DNA from: Nigrospora sphaerica
Lineage: Eukaryota; Ascomycota; Sordariomycetes; Amphisphaeriales; Apiosporaceae
Length of the DNA: 64,000 bases
NCBI GenBank assembly: GCA_018287875.1
Contig: JAGVVL010000022.1
Coordinates: 372,001 to 436,000 of the forward strand
Direction: 5' to 3'
This document shows, one piece after another, positions 20,010 to 33,900 of this stretch. The position numbers and the translations under genes are program-made. Under the pieces are notes generated by a model. It was not told the origin of the DNA. It was given only the letters and a program-made list of their open reading frames with translations, and did not search any database. Positions within the stretch are counted from its first letter, which is position 1; each line of letters starts with the position of its first letter.

Positions 20010-22491
20010 TTTGCAGAGGTCGTATAGGGAGGTCGGAGTTACTGCTGTGGTGGGCTGGAATGTCACGGCACGTCAACACCATCTTCAAGACTGGCGGCTC
20101 AGGAAAGGAAAGCCGTGATGCCAGGCGCAACCAACAGCGGTGGCATGTGGTGGACTCACATAACGTCGGGCGCAAGGACGACGGCGACTCGGGCGCTGCC
20201 GAGGCGACAGAAGAGGTGGTGATGGGCGAGAAACCACAGTGTTAGGAGGAGAGGGGAAGAAAGGAGGGGCCGAGAGGAGCGGGGACAGGAGGATGAATGG
20301 ATGATCTAAGAACCGGAAACTAAGCAGGTGAGGTTAGGTTCACGAGAGAAAAACCTTTGGTAATAAAGTTGGGACGAGCTCTAACCCCTCGGAGGGGAGC
20401 ACAGCATCATGCAACTAATAAAGGCTTCATAATCCCAGCCTGGAGGGCCAGTGGCGGCCGTCCGCGTATTGTCGCTGCCCGTGATAGGCACGACCAGGAC
20501 AACAGGGCAAGTCTGGGCTGCATGGTAGATCCTAAGCTCAATTTCACATCGGGCGCAAACACTCGTCGCATTCATCTGGCCCCCATACGCCTACGAGTTG
20601 CATGTACTTCTCCATTGCTGTTTCGCCACGCCTCACCCTGTCTGAGCCGTGCCGTCCGTAACTTCCCGCCAATCGTTCTCTGCCCCTGCCTGCCCTGACT
20701 GGTAGCCCAGCCGACCGGCCCAGTCTTGATTATGTTAGAGCACCATATCGAGCAACCGCGGAGGGATGCGCCATCAACCGATTCACTGCAGCATTCCTGC
20801 ATCACGATCTAGGCCTGCTTCGTGTTTCTCTGCTCGCTGGCTGTTCAGGGTGCCAAGGCCCAAGCCTGATGTTGGCGTCCATCAGGGGGTAAGTCCTTTA
20901 CTATTTACAAGGCGAAGGCTTCCATGCGGGAATTGCAAAACGATACGATGTGATCGCATGATTGTTAAGCGCCGAGGAAAGTAATAAGGGTGCGATCGGC
21001 CGCTTGACAAATCTCGAATCGGCCAGAAAGTTGACCAAACCATGTTTTGGACGGGTGCATACCTTGGCGGTTGGTACCTTTTTATCGCTCTTTGAGTAGA
21101 ATAGCTAACAAGATAAGTACATATCTACAGTTAGCGAACCCACACGTAACACTTTAATGCATCTGTTGAACTCTCACGCTAATGGTATGTGTTGAAGACC
21201 ATAACCCTTCCAGAGCCAACTCTGGTCAGCGGAGCTTCCACAGATGCGGGGGTCTCACATCCTGCAGGGACAGCAGGTGCAGACGCAGCAGGAACTCATC
21301 AGCGTGCTCGAGTGGCCGAGGGCTGTGGACAACCCGATTGCTGGGCTTCCGCCCGTAGAGAGATCACGCGGCCGTGTAGCTCCGAGCACCCGAGCCTTGC
21401 GCACACGACGACTGCCGCGATCCCCCGAGGCGATACCCGGTCAACTGATAGGGTTGGGGGAGACGGCAGAGATACGTCGCTCCATGAAGACTCAAGACGA
21501 GAGTGACGGCAGAGATTCTGCGAGGAACAACCAAACCGCATGATCCGATATGCTACAGGGTAGGCGGAGGCTGGTAGATGGTGTCGGAAGAGCAACCACA
21601 GGCTTTCATCTGCCAGTTGGGTTAGTTAGTGATTCAAGCGCACCGTAGCTTCACGAGGTATGGTGGAAACCTTGCCCAAAGCCAGTAGAGTAACCGATGA
21701 GCTACAGTACCCCGCAATAGCTCTCAACGAGGTCCACCCAGCTTGTGCGGCTCGCGAGTCCAAACGCGCTAATTCTGAAATTCCCAGCATTACACCGTGT
21801 TGGCAATTCCAATTGTCGTCGACCCAACTCTGCGGTCTACACATTGGCAGGAATTTAGCTTGAGATATGTACCCAGACGATTCTAAGTAGCCAGGCGAGG
21901 AGATACCTATGAGTATACTATTAGAATACGCTGCTAGTACTGACCGCAACATCAGCGGCCTTGAGAGAGGCAGGTCTGAGCATGGGAAACTGCAGGAACA
22001 CGGTGGACGTACCTGGACATGTAAATAGATATCTATGCCTACCATATTGAATATACTCCGTAGGCCGCCCACATTCGGCACGCGTGCCTGGCCGGGGCCA
22101 ACTCACATGCGGTACGGATAGCCCTTGTGCCCGTCTTCGTTCGATGATGGGCACCTGTAGGCACTGCCATGTGATTAGGCCGCGTTGCGCTGCCTGCTTC
22201 TGTACCTCCGATGCTGTACCTTCAGGACCGGCCGGGCAGGGCACCCAAAATGTGGTGGTGGCAGTGGTCCCTTGGGGAGCCAGAGCCACTATTATGTCCA
22301 CACCCCGCCATATCTTCTCACGTTCCTCACGTCTGTCAACGTCCCGCCAAAGCCCTTGGGTTGAATAAACACCTAGGTGCGGCCTCCCATTCCATCCGTT
22401 CGACCTGTCCAGCTCCACGCCTCCCTCCTGGCATCCCGTTTCCTCCATCACCACCACGATCTGTATCTCCATCCCTCGTCCACCCACCACT
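20010..22491. other. 2.5 kb divergent intergenic region
   Basis: It separates the CAP20-like gene and the desaturase, both of which start from its ends. No further gene is recognised. The last ~120 bp before the desaturase start are pyrimidine-rich with CCATCACCACCACGATCTG, typical of fungal 5' leaders. Both flanking genes concern lipid metabolism, so shared control is possible but nothing in the sequence proves it. Confidence 0.45.
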
Positions 22492-24070
22492 ATGGCAGCC
22501 TTAATGACCGTGGACAACGTTGCTCCAGACTTCCCCGATGACACCAGAGACTACAAGCCCCTGAGTACCACTAAGCAGGTCGACATGAAGAAGCCGCACA
22601 TCACCGAGCTGTCCATAAACTGGAGCAACTGGTACAAACACGTTAGCTGGCTCAATGTCTACTTCATCCTGGTTGTGCCCTTCATGGGTTGCGTAGCCGC
22701 CTACTTCACGCCCTTCTGCTTTTACACAGCCCTGTTTGCTGTCATCTACTACTTCAACACAGGTCTTGGTATCACGGCTGGTACGTGCTCGCCCCTCTTC
22801 CGTCTACCCGCCGCATCTCCCTGACCCCTTCGCAGGATACCATCGTCTCTGGTCCCATTCGTCGTACAAGGCAACCCTGCCTCTGAAGATTTACCTCGCT
22901 GCTGTGGGTTCTGGTGCAGTGGAGGGCTCCATCCGCTGGCGGTCCCGTGGACATCGCGCTCACCACCGATACACCGATACTGAGAAAGACCCATACTCGG
23001 TGCGCAAGGGTCTGCTCTACTCCCACATTGGCTGGAGGGTCATGAAGCAGAACCCTAAACGCATTGGCCGTGCCGATATCACCGACCTCAATGACGATCC
23101 CGTAGTTGTCTGGCAGCACATTCACCACATCAAGTGCGTCCTCGCCATGGGCCTAACATTCCCTACCCTGATTTGCGGTCTTGGCTGGGGCGACTGGTCT
23201 GGGGGCTTCATCTACGCCGGCATCCTACGAATATTTTTTGTCCAGCAGGCCACCTTCTGCGTCAACTCACTGGCCTACTGGCTTGGCGATCAGCCTTTCG
23301 ACGACCGAAACTCGCCCCGTGACCACGTCATTACGGCTCTGGTCACGCTCGGCGAGGGTTATCACAACTTCCACCACGAATTTCTCTCAGACTACCGCAA
23401 CGCCATCCAGTGGTGGCAGTATGATCCCACCAAGTGGTCCATCTGGGTATGGAAGCATATGGGCCTTGCCTACGACCTAAAGGAATTCCGCCAGAACGAG
23501 GTCGAGAAGGGCCGCGTACAGCAGTTGCAGAAAAAACTTAACCAGAAGCGGGCTATGCTCGACTGGGGTACCCCCCTGGAGCAACTGCCCATCGCCAGCT
23601 GGGATGATTTTGTTGCCCAGTCGAAGGACGGCAAGGCCCTTGTTGCCGTAGCCGGTGTCGTTCATGATGTTACGGACTTTGTCAAGGACCACCCTGGCGG
23701 CAAGGCTCTCATCTCGTCCGCTATCGGCAAGGATGCCACGGCGATCTTCAACGGCGGTGTCTATAACCACTCTAACGCTGCCCACAACCTATTATCAACC
23801 ATGCGGGTCGGTGTCCTGCGAGGCGGCTGTGAAGTTGAGATCTGGATGCAGACACAATTGAATAACAAGGGCGTTTCGGTACGAAATATATCCGCAATCA
23901 CCAGACAGATCAATGCAGAACGCTGCGCCTGCGTAGTAGATGATGGCACCATCTCGGCGTCGCTTTCGTTGGGATACACTGCCACAAATGCCACTATAAC
24001 CCAAGCTCGAGTTCTTGCCTTAATTTCTCACTTCTGGCCAACTACAAAAAGATGGTGTCTCATGGTCTGA
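22492..24070 (+). CDS. OLE1: Acyl-CoA delta-9 desaturase with C-terminal cytochrome b5 (OLE1 type)
   Basis: Exon 1 is 22492-22780, the intron 22781-22835 (GTACGT..CAG) and exon 2 22836-24070, giving 507 residues. It is an ER membrane enzyme that places the first double bond in palmitoyl- and stearoyl-CoA. All three histidine boxes are present: HRLWSH (99-104), HRAHH (136-140) and HNFHH (273-277). Hydrophobic segments flank them ([31 protein letters not shown]). A cytochrome b5 domain follows (residues about 345-430) with the haem-binding HPGG at about 382. The start has a good context (CACTATGGCA) and standard N-terminus. After [15 protein letters not shown] (from about 23880) the remaining ~60 residues no longer resemble the family, which usually ends within about 40 residues. 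A frameshift or an unrecognised intron there is possible. Confidence 0.92.
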
Positions 24071-27000
24071 CGATGGCGGCTCCTCAGAGTTTAAGGTCCG
24101 TTGGTGTTTGAACAAGGGCTTGTAGTTGAAATCGACGGCGGGTGAATTCGAAATTGGTTGATAAAGCTTGGGAGCATTCCAAATGATGCCAAGTGCGGCA
24201 GAGTGACAGCTTGGATTACCCAATTGGCTTGGGTTCCCATCGCTGTTCTCGTTTTCCGTCTCTTCTATAAGCCTTTGCATCGCTCCATGCGTGTTCCCGC
24301 TCAGAAGCCGCAGAGTTTGTGTGACATTAGAACCTCCCGATTACCCATTGCGTGAGCCAGTCATCCTCAAAGTCGACATGCACCGCCAGAGAGATACACA
24401 AAACCGATGTACATCATCGACTTGGTAGGCATTGAACGCTGGGATTATGGAGGGTTCGCGACGCTAACCCGAGCTCGCCATCCGCTTCCGTGTTCGACGT
24501 GGCCCGAGCGCATTCATCATTGGGGTCCCCAAACCCGGCATCCCCCACTCTGCTCTGAATAGTCACCCCTCTGGTACAGGCACGGTGTGTTTTGACGGAC
24601 TTCTCCAACCTTGGGGGCCTTACGAGAGGTCTCTGCAGCTCCAGAAAGCTATACGTGCTTGGGAACGAGCTTGCGGTACGTGACAACAAGGCTCAAGGGG
24701 CGACAAACTTGAAGCCAGCCTGAAGCTGATGTGAGCCTCGTGGCCGGCGACCCGCCTACCAGGAGACTGATACGCCGCCCGACACCACAACACAGCGGGT
24801 CCCCCAAAAATATGGGTTTTCACATTGGCTCAGGAAGGGCCTCAAATTTGATGTGACTACCTAAGAACAGCGACCACATGTATAGCTAAGCAGCGCGACC
24901 TTAAATCGGAGGCGCCTAACGACAGGCATACCTTCGCCGGTGCAAGGCGGCTTACTAGGGTGGCCTGGCCTAGCACGGTATGCGAGATGCGTTTTGGATG
25001 CACCGAGGGGCCCTTGGTGGCCACACCTTGCACGCACGGCGGCCTCGTTTCTGACTAAACGACGTACGCCCAAGGCACGCGGCGGAACGAGCAGAAACGA
25101 GAGGGGTGCACGAGACGGAGTTGACTGCCAGGGCGTCTCCGGCGGCGAAGACACCAGCTTACGCTCCTATTTAATTCCATGTACCCGTGGCTGGGGTTCC
25201 CAGGACCATGCAACGATCCCGATGATGCAAACCTGGCCTACCGGCCTCCGGCTCCCTGGCGCTAGCGATCGCCAGCGTGCCACACCGACGGACCGACAGT
25301 CTTGCAGTCATACGCTTATCTCCTCTCTGCCAAGCCATGCTGGAATGAGGGGAGGTGGAGACCCTGTGCTAACATGAAAGGTTAGACATCTTGTTCCAAG
25401 ATTTAGAGGCCACTGCAGCATCTAAAAAGCGGTTTAGGGAAGTACGGTGGTTGTTGTGTTCGTCTGCAGGACTTTCCGGCCTGGGGAGTCCCGCGGCGAC
25501 TCCTACCCGCTCCGTCTCGGCCGTCGGCATCAGGCTCGTCCGGTGCTGACCATCCGACGTGCCGACCGAGGGCCTAACGGTATATGATGAGGAGCTCGAC
25601 GGGATAGGCCCTGTGCCTATTCGAGCAAGTGTCCCACAGTGCCAACCCGACGCGCGCCCATGCACCGGGCCTGCGACCGCCTGGGGACTGGGGGCGACCA
25701 ACGGGCACCGCCGTCCAGAGGGAGGGGACTGGAAGTTATTTCCGGTGCCCGGTTGAGCAGTCGGGGCTTTGGGTCGGCATCGTTCGTGAGATACGGCAGT
25801 ATTCATCTTCGTGCGGACAGGTGGCTGTGAAGCGTGTGCTGCTCACAGGCATCGGCCATCGACGTGTTCAGCGACCGATGTGTACCCTATCTTCGCGGTT
25901 CTGTGTCGTAATATCTACAATGTCGAGGGGCTCGGGCCCCTCCTCGGTCGGTACGATGGGTTTGCCCGGCTCGCTGGGCCATGCCCGCACGAAACCGGCA
26001 CAGGCCGAGGACATACTTCATTGAATAGTGGTTTGGGAGGCAGTGCGGTCGTCGACACGGGATGAGCAGCTTGGAGCATCTGTGTTCCCGGTCGCCATGG
26101 GGAAGAAAAACACGGAAATCGAGGTATCGAGTAGGAGTTGACTAGGGACCACGAGATGGGACGGGTGGATGGACGCTGGTACAAGGGCCTGGATCGACCC
26201 TTTGTCAAGGCGACATATTGAGAGGGTGGGAGGCGCGTCACAACCAGCTGGAGCTTTCGACTTCCTACAGTGCTGTGTCAGGTTTCAACGCAGGTTGTGT
26301 AACCTTTGCCTTGCGCATTCGGCACTGCTGTTCGTATTCCATACGGAACGGCTCGTGGTTCGGGGGATTGGAAGACAGCCTGCCATCGCCACGAGATGGC
26401 AATCCAGACTGCCTTGATTCCCAGCCAATCACAGCAGGGGAGCACGAACCAGTAGGTCGAATGACCGAGAAGAGGCATGCCGGCGCACGCCCGCAGACCA
26501 CGGTCCCTGGCGCGACTAGAGCACCTCAACCAAAGAGTGTCCGTCAGGGCGGCCTGCGACGGATGCCACCGCAAGCAAGCGAAGCCAGTCGCAGGACCGG
26601 CTGTCCGCTGTCGACTGGCTACAGCCGACGAACCCGGTTTGCCGTGCGCCGGCTGGCGACCGCTCTGCCGGGCGTGGCACCCGGGCTCACGCACGTACAT
26701 CTACGACGCCTGGTTGGGGGACACGCCCAGCCGAGCCCACAAGAGCCAAGGTCCAAGGGCCATGTCTTTGGCACACATAGACCGATGCCGTCCGGCATTG
26801 GGAGACCCGACAGCTCAACCTCGAGAAGTGGACCAGTGGCCAGCAGCCGTGACGAGACCCAACAAACGCGCTGGTCGTGCTTTTGGCCTGCGATGCCAAA
26901 AGGTCGCGTCTGGGCTAGCACGTAACGTTACGCGCGCGAAGACAACACCAGTCCTCTATAAAGTGGATCGGACAGCTGCTAAGCTGGCGAGCTCGTCCCT

Positions 27001-28500
27001 GTCTTCGGATCCAAGCGATGCCGTCTGGGTGGTGCGACGTCGGCGGCTCCGGGCTGGGACGGGGTGGGGACGACGGCGGTTCCTCAGCCGTGGACGTGGT
27101 GAGTCAGATCGAAAGGAGGGCCGCTTCGACCGTTCGGTTGGTTCACTTCGCCTAGAAAATTGGGGGGGGGGGGGCAGCATGGATGATACAGGAGTAGATT
27201 ATGGTTGCCTTCGACCCGCGATTGAATCGCCCGGGACGTCATCTCCCATTCGCCGCGTCGACATCCGTACGCCTCCTGCCCAGCTGGTGGCTTCCGCGTT
27301 ACGCCAGGATTAACCCGTTCGCCATAAAAACGCCGGCATGGCCAGGCTCGCCGGAGAACCTACAAAGTCCCTAGGCTCGTCTCACCAGCCGTAGAGTAGG
27401 GGACCGGGGGTAAGCGGGGCCTAACAGGAGCTCGAAATGGCGAGGTTTCCTGGCATGGCGAGGCAACCCGGACGAAGAGAGCGGTTCACCCACGGGTCAG
27501 TGGAACCCCGCGGAAGAGCACGCGAAATGGGCGCGCTAGGCCGCGACTTCCAGGTCCAGCAGGACCAGCTTAGCTGTAACGTCCAGAGGACTTCAATCGT
27601 TACCACACTCTGCTCCCGTTCCACACTCCGCCCCCGTTTCCTATTCCCAGCCTGGAGTCCTTCCCGCGGCCCCCTGCGGCAACGTCGGTACTTCTTCGCC
27701 GTCGCCGCCTCCGACGTCGTCGCCCTGCGCTCCGCCGTGGGACTCGAGATGAAAAGTCTACTCTCGTCCGTACGACGGCCGGCGCGCCTCCCGAATGGCC
27801 ACCGGCAGTTCGATACCATCGGACAGGACGCGGCCATCTTGGTTGCGAGAGAAGCACAGCATGTCCGGCAGGGCGACGCGGGCCAACAAGGTGCGCGCTG
27901 GCCGGCGAAACAAGTCTCGGAGGTGCGCTGCACGTCCGTCAAGAAAAGAGGGCGGACTTATCGAGCCCTATAGCGCCACAATAGGACGGAGGCGTTCCCA
28001 TACTCGTTCGGTCTGAGGCAGGTATACTCTCTTCGCACACAAAGCCCACTACGCGGCCGGCTGGGCAGGAAGGAGGCGTCTGCCAAGTACTGGCGATTCA
28101 CGATGGGCCGGCCGTGGGACGACTTTCCTCAGTTCGTTACGGAGCTGCTTGTGGGTAGGCGCACAGCCCCGTGTGCGTTCGTGAGTTGGTTGCTTCGCCC
28201 CATGGAGCATGGACTCTCTCAGCCTGTCTCTCCCTGGCGCCAAAACGAAAGGTTCGTCATTTCCAGTCACCCCAGCGGCGCCTCTCGAAGAACCCGGACA
28301 GCCAGCCACTTCGATGACACAGACGGGCCACCTCCTGCGGAGAGGCCGCCTGAAGGGGTGCGTCCTCAACGGCATGGGCGTCGATGCATAGTTCGATGGC
28401 GCTGCGCACTCATCGCCCCACGGCGGGCAAGGCCTCGTGTGTCTGTATCGCCTACGGCAGTCGCCGTTCTGCCGAGGCCCCCAATGCTGGCGAGTGCGCG
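24071..28500. other. 4.4 kb without recognised genes
   Basis: Read on both strands; GC rises towards the right. A frame near 26545 contains ACDGCHRKQAK, reminiscent of the first half of a Zn2Cys6 cluster, but the expected third cysteine is Pro and the spacing of later cysteines is wrong, so it is not annotated. A poly-G tract of 12 lies at about 27163. The region directly left of 28637 may belong to the inverted repeat, but its partner lies outside the window. Confidence 0.45.
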
Positions 28501-28529
28501 GGCTCTTGGAACCCGCTGCCGCACATGCC

Positions 28530-29480
28530 ATTAATAGGGCCACCGTTGCGATACTGCGTCCGAGGTGAAGTGAATATCGCCCCGAGGCACAATCCTCAGG
28601 CACACACTTCGTACTTGAAAATGACGGTGGCCCCTACGTGACCTGTCCTCGGACCCAGACCCCACCCCGTTGTCCAGCTTTTCGATGCCATCGTTCAGCC
28701 TGTGGCTGTTGGTGGCAAAGCAACGTCTGGAAATGGCCGCGCCTGCTGCCGTGGCGGGTCCCATCCACCGGGCCGCGAGGGCGTAGGACATTGGGGCAGC
28801 ATTCCTCGACGATCGCCAAGCCTCCCAAGCCAAGCAGGCAGCGCGGCGTGCGGTATCAGACAGCCCGATCACCGGCTCCCCCACGCAGCCGATGGTGAGG
28901 TCCGTCGCTTGGCGGCCGTAGCATCTGCCCTGCTGACCCTGCCGTTTTGGTTTCTCGGCTCTGCGGGCACCAACGTATCGTAAAGACCACCACGTGTCCT
29001 CATGATCGGATGGTCCCTGGCAGACGTGCTCGAGACGGGCTCGGTCTTGGACCCCCGACACCGTTCTTCCCTTTCTCACCGGGGGCTTCGCCGTGTTCGG
29101 TCCACACCGTCGCTCCGTTCGGGCTCGTCCGCAGGCCCGGAAGGCGATATTTCCCCTCCGCCGGCGTCGACCTCGACAGGCCCCGCGGTCCACGGATTCG
29201 GTATGCGGGCGCGCCACAGCCGATCGATGCTTCTCATGCCCGCAATGCCGCCTGTCCCCGGGAACCCGCGGCCGATGGGCTGAAAGCCGGTATCGGGCTG
29301 GCTGCTGTACCGTACGAGCACCGCATGACTGTATGGGCACTTCTGCTCTTTGGCTCGGCCAGAGCACGCGAGCGTAGCAAATCCGGCCAATGCGCCCTCC
29401 GAAATCATACATACAGCCTCTCCGCTCGTGGTGATTCCGTACTCTAGGCCGCACAGAATCGCGGAATACAATCACCGCGT
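28530..29480 (-). pseudogene. Fungal kinase-like protein remnant (copy C, left arm)
   Basis: Minus-strand frames give ILCGLEYGITTSGEA (compare YNVITTGEA in copy A), then YRTPRCLLGLGGLAIVEECC followed by PNVL, and LNDGIEKLDNG with HFQVRSVCLR. Their order matches copy A's TTGEA block, CTRKCLLGL segment and the start of the kinase domain (LDEGIKNFDKG, LFRVTLLA). Frames change several times and the first Cys of the CT.KC motif is Arg. No catalytic HRD could be found further down. It is much more decayed than copy A. Its near-identical partner starts at 63157 in the right arm. Confidence 0.55.
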
Positions 29481-30837
29481 GCCGAATTTTCCCCTCGGGT
29501 TCGCGTGCGACTCGCTGGACGCGGCCGGCCCTGCTAAACAGCGCGGGGACAGCGCCACGGCGTCCTCCTCGCCGGCCTCGTAGGTTGTCGCTTCACACCT
29601 TCTTCGTGCATGTTCCTCGGGCGAGCCCCGCACGCGGGGCCATGCCAGGGGTTGGTTTCGCAGGGTGTCTTTGGTTCGCCGGTGTCCGCCGCCTATCGTC
29701 CTGCCGCTAAACACGGGTCTGGTCCGGGCGAACCACGTGGGATCGGGTCGGGATGGCTTGGGTGTGCCGAGTGGCGGCGGAGTGAGTACGCGGTCGAGCT
29801 CGTTCTCGGCAATATCGCTGATAGCGTCCAGGTGCTTCTCACGACCCCTCCCCTCGCTTGGGGCAAGCGCGTCTTGGACAGGCTCCTGAAACGTGGTCGA
29901 CCATGAACCGTGAGAGGCCTGCGACCTGGATGTGTTGGATGTAATCCACCTCGTTCTTGTCATGGTTCCGTTTTTCGAGCTACCGTCCTCCTGGTGCCAC
30001 GTGGGAACCCAAACTCCCCGGTGTTGCGATGCAGCGAGTAGGTGCTACCGCTGACATTCTTCCGTCGGTCGACAAAGGTGGTCGAGGAAGCGGGGCGTGC
30101 CGGGTAACGTTTGACCCCGCCTTCGAGATCCCCATTTTCACGTCTGGCTATTCCTGTCCGATCCGACTCGACGTTCGATGGCGGGTAGCCGACGGCCGAC
30201 CGATCGGCAGTCAGGATGCGGGCCAGTAACGCATGGTCTCGCGACGATGGAAATACCTGCCTCGCCCATCATCCGCTACGCCAGGCGCCGGCCTCTGGGG
30301 CTGTCGGCATGTGCAACGTTCTCCTGGGGTTCGAGGTTGCCGTAGATGGGCATAACAGGGCCGGCTGTGGTATCTCGATCGCGGTCGGAGTCGGTGTGCG
30401 CGTCGCGTCCGGCGCCCAAGCCCTTGTCCAGGCCCGCGGCGCGCTGCGTAGTCGAGCCACCACGACGGGCTGCTCGTCGGCTGGTATGATCGGCTTCACG
30501 TGCGCGGAGGATCCTGTCAGCGGACGGCCGAAGTGCGAATTGTTTAAGAGCGCAAACCAGCCCGTCCGGTCGGTGCGGCCTGGCCTCGGGAACGATGCGC
30601 CGCCGTTTCTATGCTCGCGCGCGTGGGGGCGGTTTCCACCTACTGGTGTGCCGGGGACGTCGCCTTGCGTCTTGTTCCAGACGCATAGAGCGCTCTCCTA
30701 GAACCTGTCCTGCTGTTTGCCGGGGCCATGGGTTCGCTCGGGCTGGCAGAACCCCGACGTTCGACGTCGGCACAGCATCCTTTGCGGCCGCCACTACGAC
30801 TAGGAGTGCGCGTCGTCACGCATCATAAATCGGGGGG

Positions 30838-30928
30838 TTGGGCGTTGGTCCTGTTGGGGTGTCGGTCCTGTCTGGGTGTCGGTCCCGTCTAGGCGTGGGT
30901 CCTGTCTAGGCGTTGGTCCTGCTAGGCG
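30838..30928. repeat. 18-bp minisatellite in left arm
   Basis: About five diverged copies of a unit close to GGTCCTGTCTRGGYGT plus 2 bp. The same array is at 61705-61796 in the right arm. Confidence 0.8.
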
Positions 30929-33900
30929 ATCAGCCATAGGGCGGCAGGACGCGACGCGGTACGCCTCGCGCTGGTGCTTCAACGGATGGCCCCGCCCGCC
31001 TTCGGGCTCCGTCGTGGCCACGCCCCGGCGGGCGATGATACACCCACCGCCGGCCTACTGCTCGGTATGCCCCCGAGGCTTCGTTCTCGGCGGCTTCTAG
31101 CGTCCCCGGGGCCCCTTGCCCGCTTGGACGGGCGATGCTGTCGTTCGGCCGGATAGGAATGGTACTACGTAACGTGTGTGAAGACGGTTAAGCTACGGGC
31201 AGACACCGCGCCGGGCTGGTCAGGTGGGGAATCCCTCTCTGCTCGAGTTCCGGCAAGCGACGCAGAACGCCCACCAAGCGCTTCTCTTCCACGCGACGCC
31301 TCGCTTCACAGAACCCAACTCACTGCCACCATCGGGTACAGCGTCTGCCGGTCTCTGGGCAGAACCTCGCTAGTGCTAACCGTCGCTCGGGCGCCACGGG
31401 GGCGCTTACAACTAAACAGAAACCGTCCCCTAACCACGCCCACCAGAACGTCGACGCGCCGCCGACTCCTGGAGGGCCTCGAGGCATTCTGTCCTTCGCA
31501 CTCCTGCCGCGCCGACACACGAGACATCCGTACCCCGGGGGCCTTCATCATCCGTCGACGAACGTACCACCCGAGACGCCCCGCCCCGTCTCTGTCGAGC
31601 CGTCTTCGATCGGCCTTGAAGCTTCTGCAGCGGCCTTCGTTCGCCGTAGGCGACGGGACCCAAAGAGCAGGAGGGCCTGGGGTTTCGTCCGGCGTCGAAA
31701 CCCCGAACAACGAGAACGGATGGCGACTAAGACGCCTTAACAACCGCGGCGCATCGATAAGGGGGTCATACGATCGATGACCATCCCCTGTAGGCTGGTC
31801 GGGGGCAGAGAAAGCATTCAAATCCAGAGGTAGCACGGTTCTCACATAGTCATTCGGGTGTTCTTCGACATTGCTAGGGAAGCGGTCATCGACGCGCCGG
31901 TATTCTACGACCAAGTACGCCTAATCAAGCGCACCCTGGCTGCATCCCGCTCCTCCCTCCGGTGCACACGGACGACGGTCATGGAATCGAGTACAGCCGC
32001 AACCTCTGGCATTACCATGGCTTTGTTGGAGCGGCTTCCGGAACCACCGGAGCCACCGGCCGCGATCACCGGCACACGAATGTTTAAGAACGAAATCGAA
32101 GGCGGTCTCGTACCAGGCGGCGTTCCCGTAGGAGTGTATCGCTCTTTCGATAGATGGGCCGGGCCGCATAGCTATGCTTGCGTAACTCCTCGGCGAGCCG
32201 CCGGCCGAGCCTACGCCCACATGCGGTGCTCCTCCGATACCTCCCATCGCACAACGCTCGGTCCCGTGCCGGATCTGGACCCGTCTGTTTCATTTTTCGG
32301 GGGCAGCGGATGGCATGGACCGAACGACCGTGGTATAGCTCGGGCGCGTCTCAATACATGGGAGCGCATGGAGAGAAGAAAACGAGGTCTTGTTCCGATC
32401 GGTTCCCACGGGGGCGTGTAAGGCACCGTCTTCGTCGCTCACGTACAAGCCCGAGCGCATGCCCGAATCCATCGTGCACTCGAGACTACCCGGGCAGGAG
32501 AATAAGAAGGGTGCCGAAAGACTGGACACGGTGGCGTGCGTCCCGTGCACTAGCCTGGTCCATTGGAGGCGAAAGGCACGAGACGAAAGGCACGAGACAG
32601 CTTGCCTTCGTCGACGCCCCAATACTAGCAACGCCCCGAAAAGGAGAGGAAGACGACGATACGGGGACTCATTGCAGGGCGTCTTCCCATAGCGCACCAT
32701 ATCCCTTACGGGGCTCCCGTACTCGGCGAGTGACCACCGTGCCATCCCGATGACGTTCAAATTCCTTAGGAACAAGAGCAAGTTGCTACTTCAACCCTAC
32801 CATCGTCCCCGCCACTCCCCGTATGCACGCCGCCAATTTTTGGTCGTCATAGCCCTGGTCTCTACGGTGCTGGTAGCTGCGTATGTCCTTCCAGTCCCTA
32901 CCCCGTTTCGAAAGAGCTTTGTTGTTGGCATAGGTCCGAACTCAGTTGAACGCTAGCCGCTACCTCTCCCCGACTCAGTGGAGGCCAGCGGCCCCCAAAC
33001 CATGATAGAGCTACTACGCAACGGCTCTCCTGACTTCCCCTTTGGATGCGCTGCGAGTTAACACCGGCTCTGGACCCATAGACCCGTCCCAAGTTCAGCG
33101 GTTCACCCCTGATGTTCCACCGGCCTCGTCGTACCGATCATCCAATCGACTGCCGATGCCCTATATGCACCGCATTCCCCTCCGGTACGCGCAGTCCGCC
33201 TCTGGCCTTGTGGATAGAAAGAAGCCTGGAGCACCAGCTAGTTAAGTGCTGCGCTTTGGGAACGTGGCGCGCACGGCCGGTTCGACAAGGGCCGGCGACC
33301 AATCTGGTATATACCAGCAGCGGTCGTCTCGTTTGGGCATGCCGCGCGGAAGGAGGCATTGGTTCTCCGTGGCATCAGCTGCTACAAGGCTTAGGTTATT
33401 CGTGCTGTTGGAGGGCCGGCCTGCGGGGCGTACGCGCTTCCAATTCCGTATTATTTGTACTGTGATACTGTCTGCATCGAGATCGTGACGTCTGTGGGCC
33501 CCTCACCACGAAGCATGGTAACCGCCACCATATCTCGCGAATCGGGTTTTACATTCTTTGTCGCCTAAATCACGCAGCACGTCATCTAGAAGACGGTCTA
33601 CTTATCGTCGAAATCCTTTTTGCAAAATCTTTGCATGCGTACAAACGGCACGCAGTGGCGTGGCGATCCCTTCTTACGGGCCGTACACCACGGTTCGCCC
33701 CTGTCTGCGATAAGGCCATGGCTTCTTCTTTGCGACCCCGTCCTTTGTGACGCAAGGGGCGAAGCTTCCCATCTCTGGGTACTGTGCATTGATGTCCCAA
33801 CGGGCAAGGGCGAGGGGTTTAGAAAGCAACTAAGAGTAAGTTAGCTTAGCCTTGGTACCAAGGCCGGGGCGACAGCGACGACCAGCCCCGGCGCAGGACC

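Noticed and set aside
26477..27313. Long open frame (278 codons) with ACDGCHRKQAK, resembling the start of a Zn2Cys6 cluster
   Set aside because: The third ligand position is Pro, later cysteines are wrongly spaced, opposing frames are also open, and the composition is typical of chance frames in GC-rich DNA.
29472..29963. Possible N-terminal part of kinase-like copy C (173-codon frame)
   Set aside because: It lies directly upstream in the right orientation, but I could not match any family block in it with confidence.
30838..30928. CRISPR-like array
   Set aside because: The repeats are contiguous 18-bp minisatellite units without spacers, and the genome is eukaryotic.
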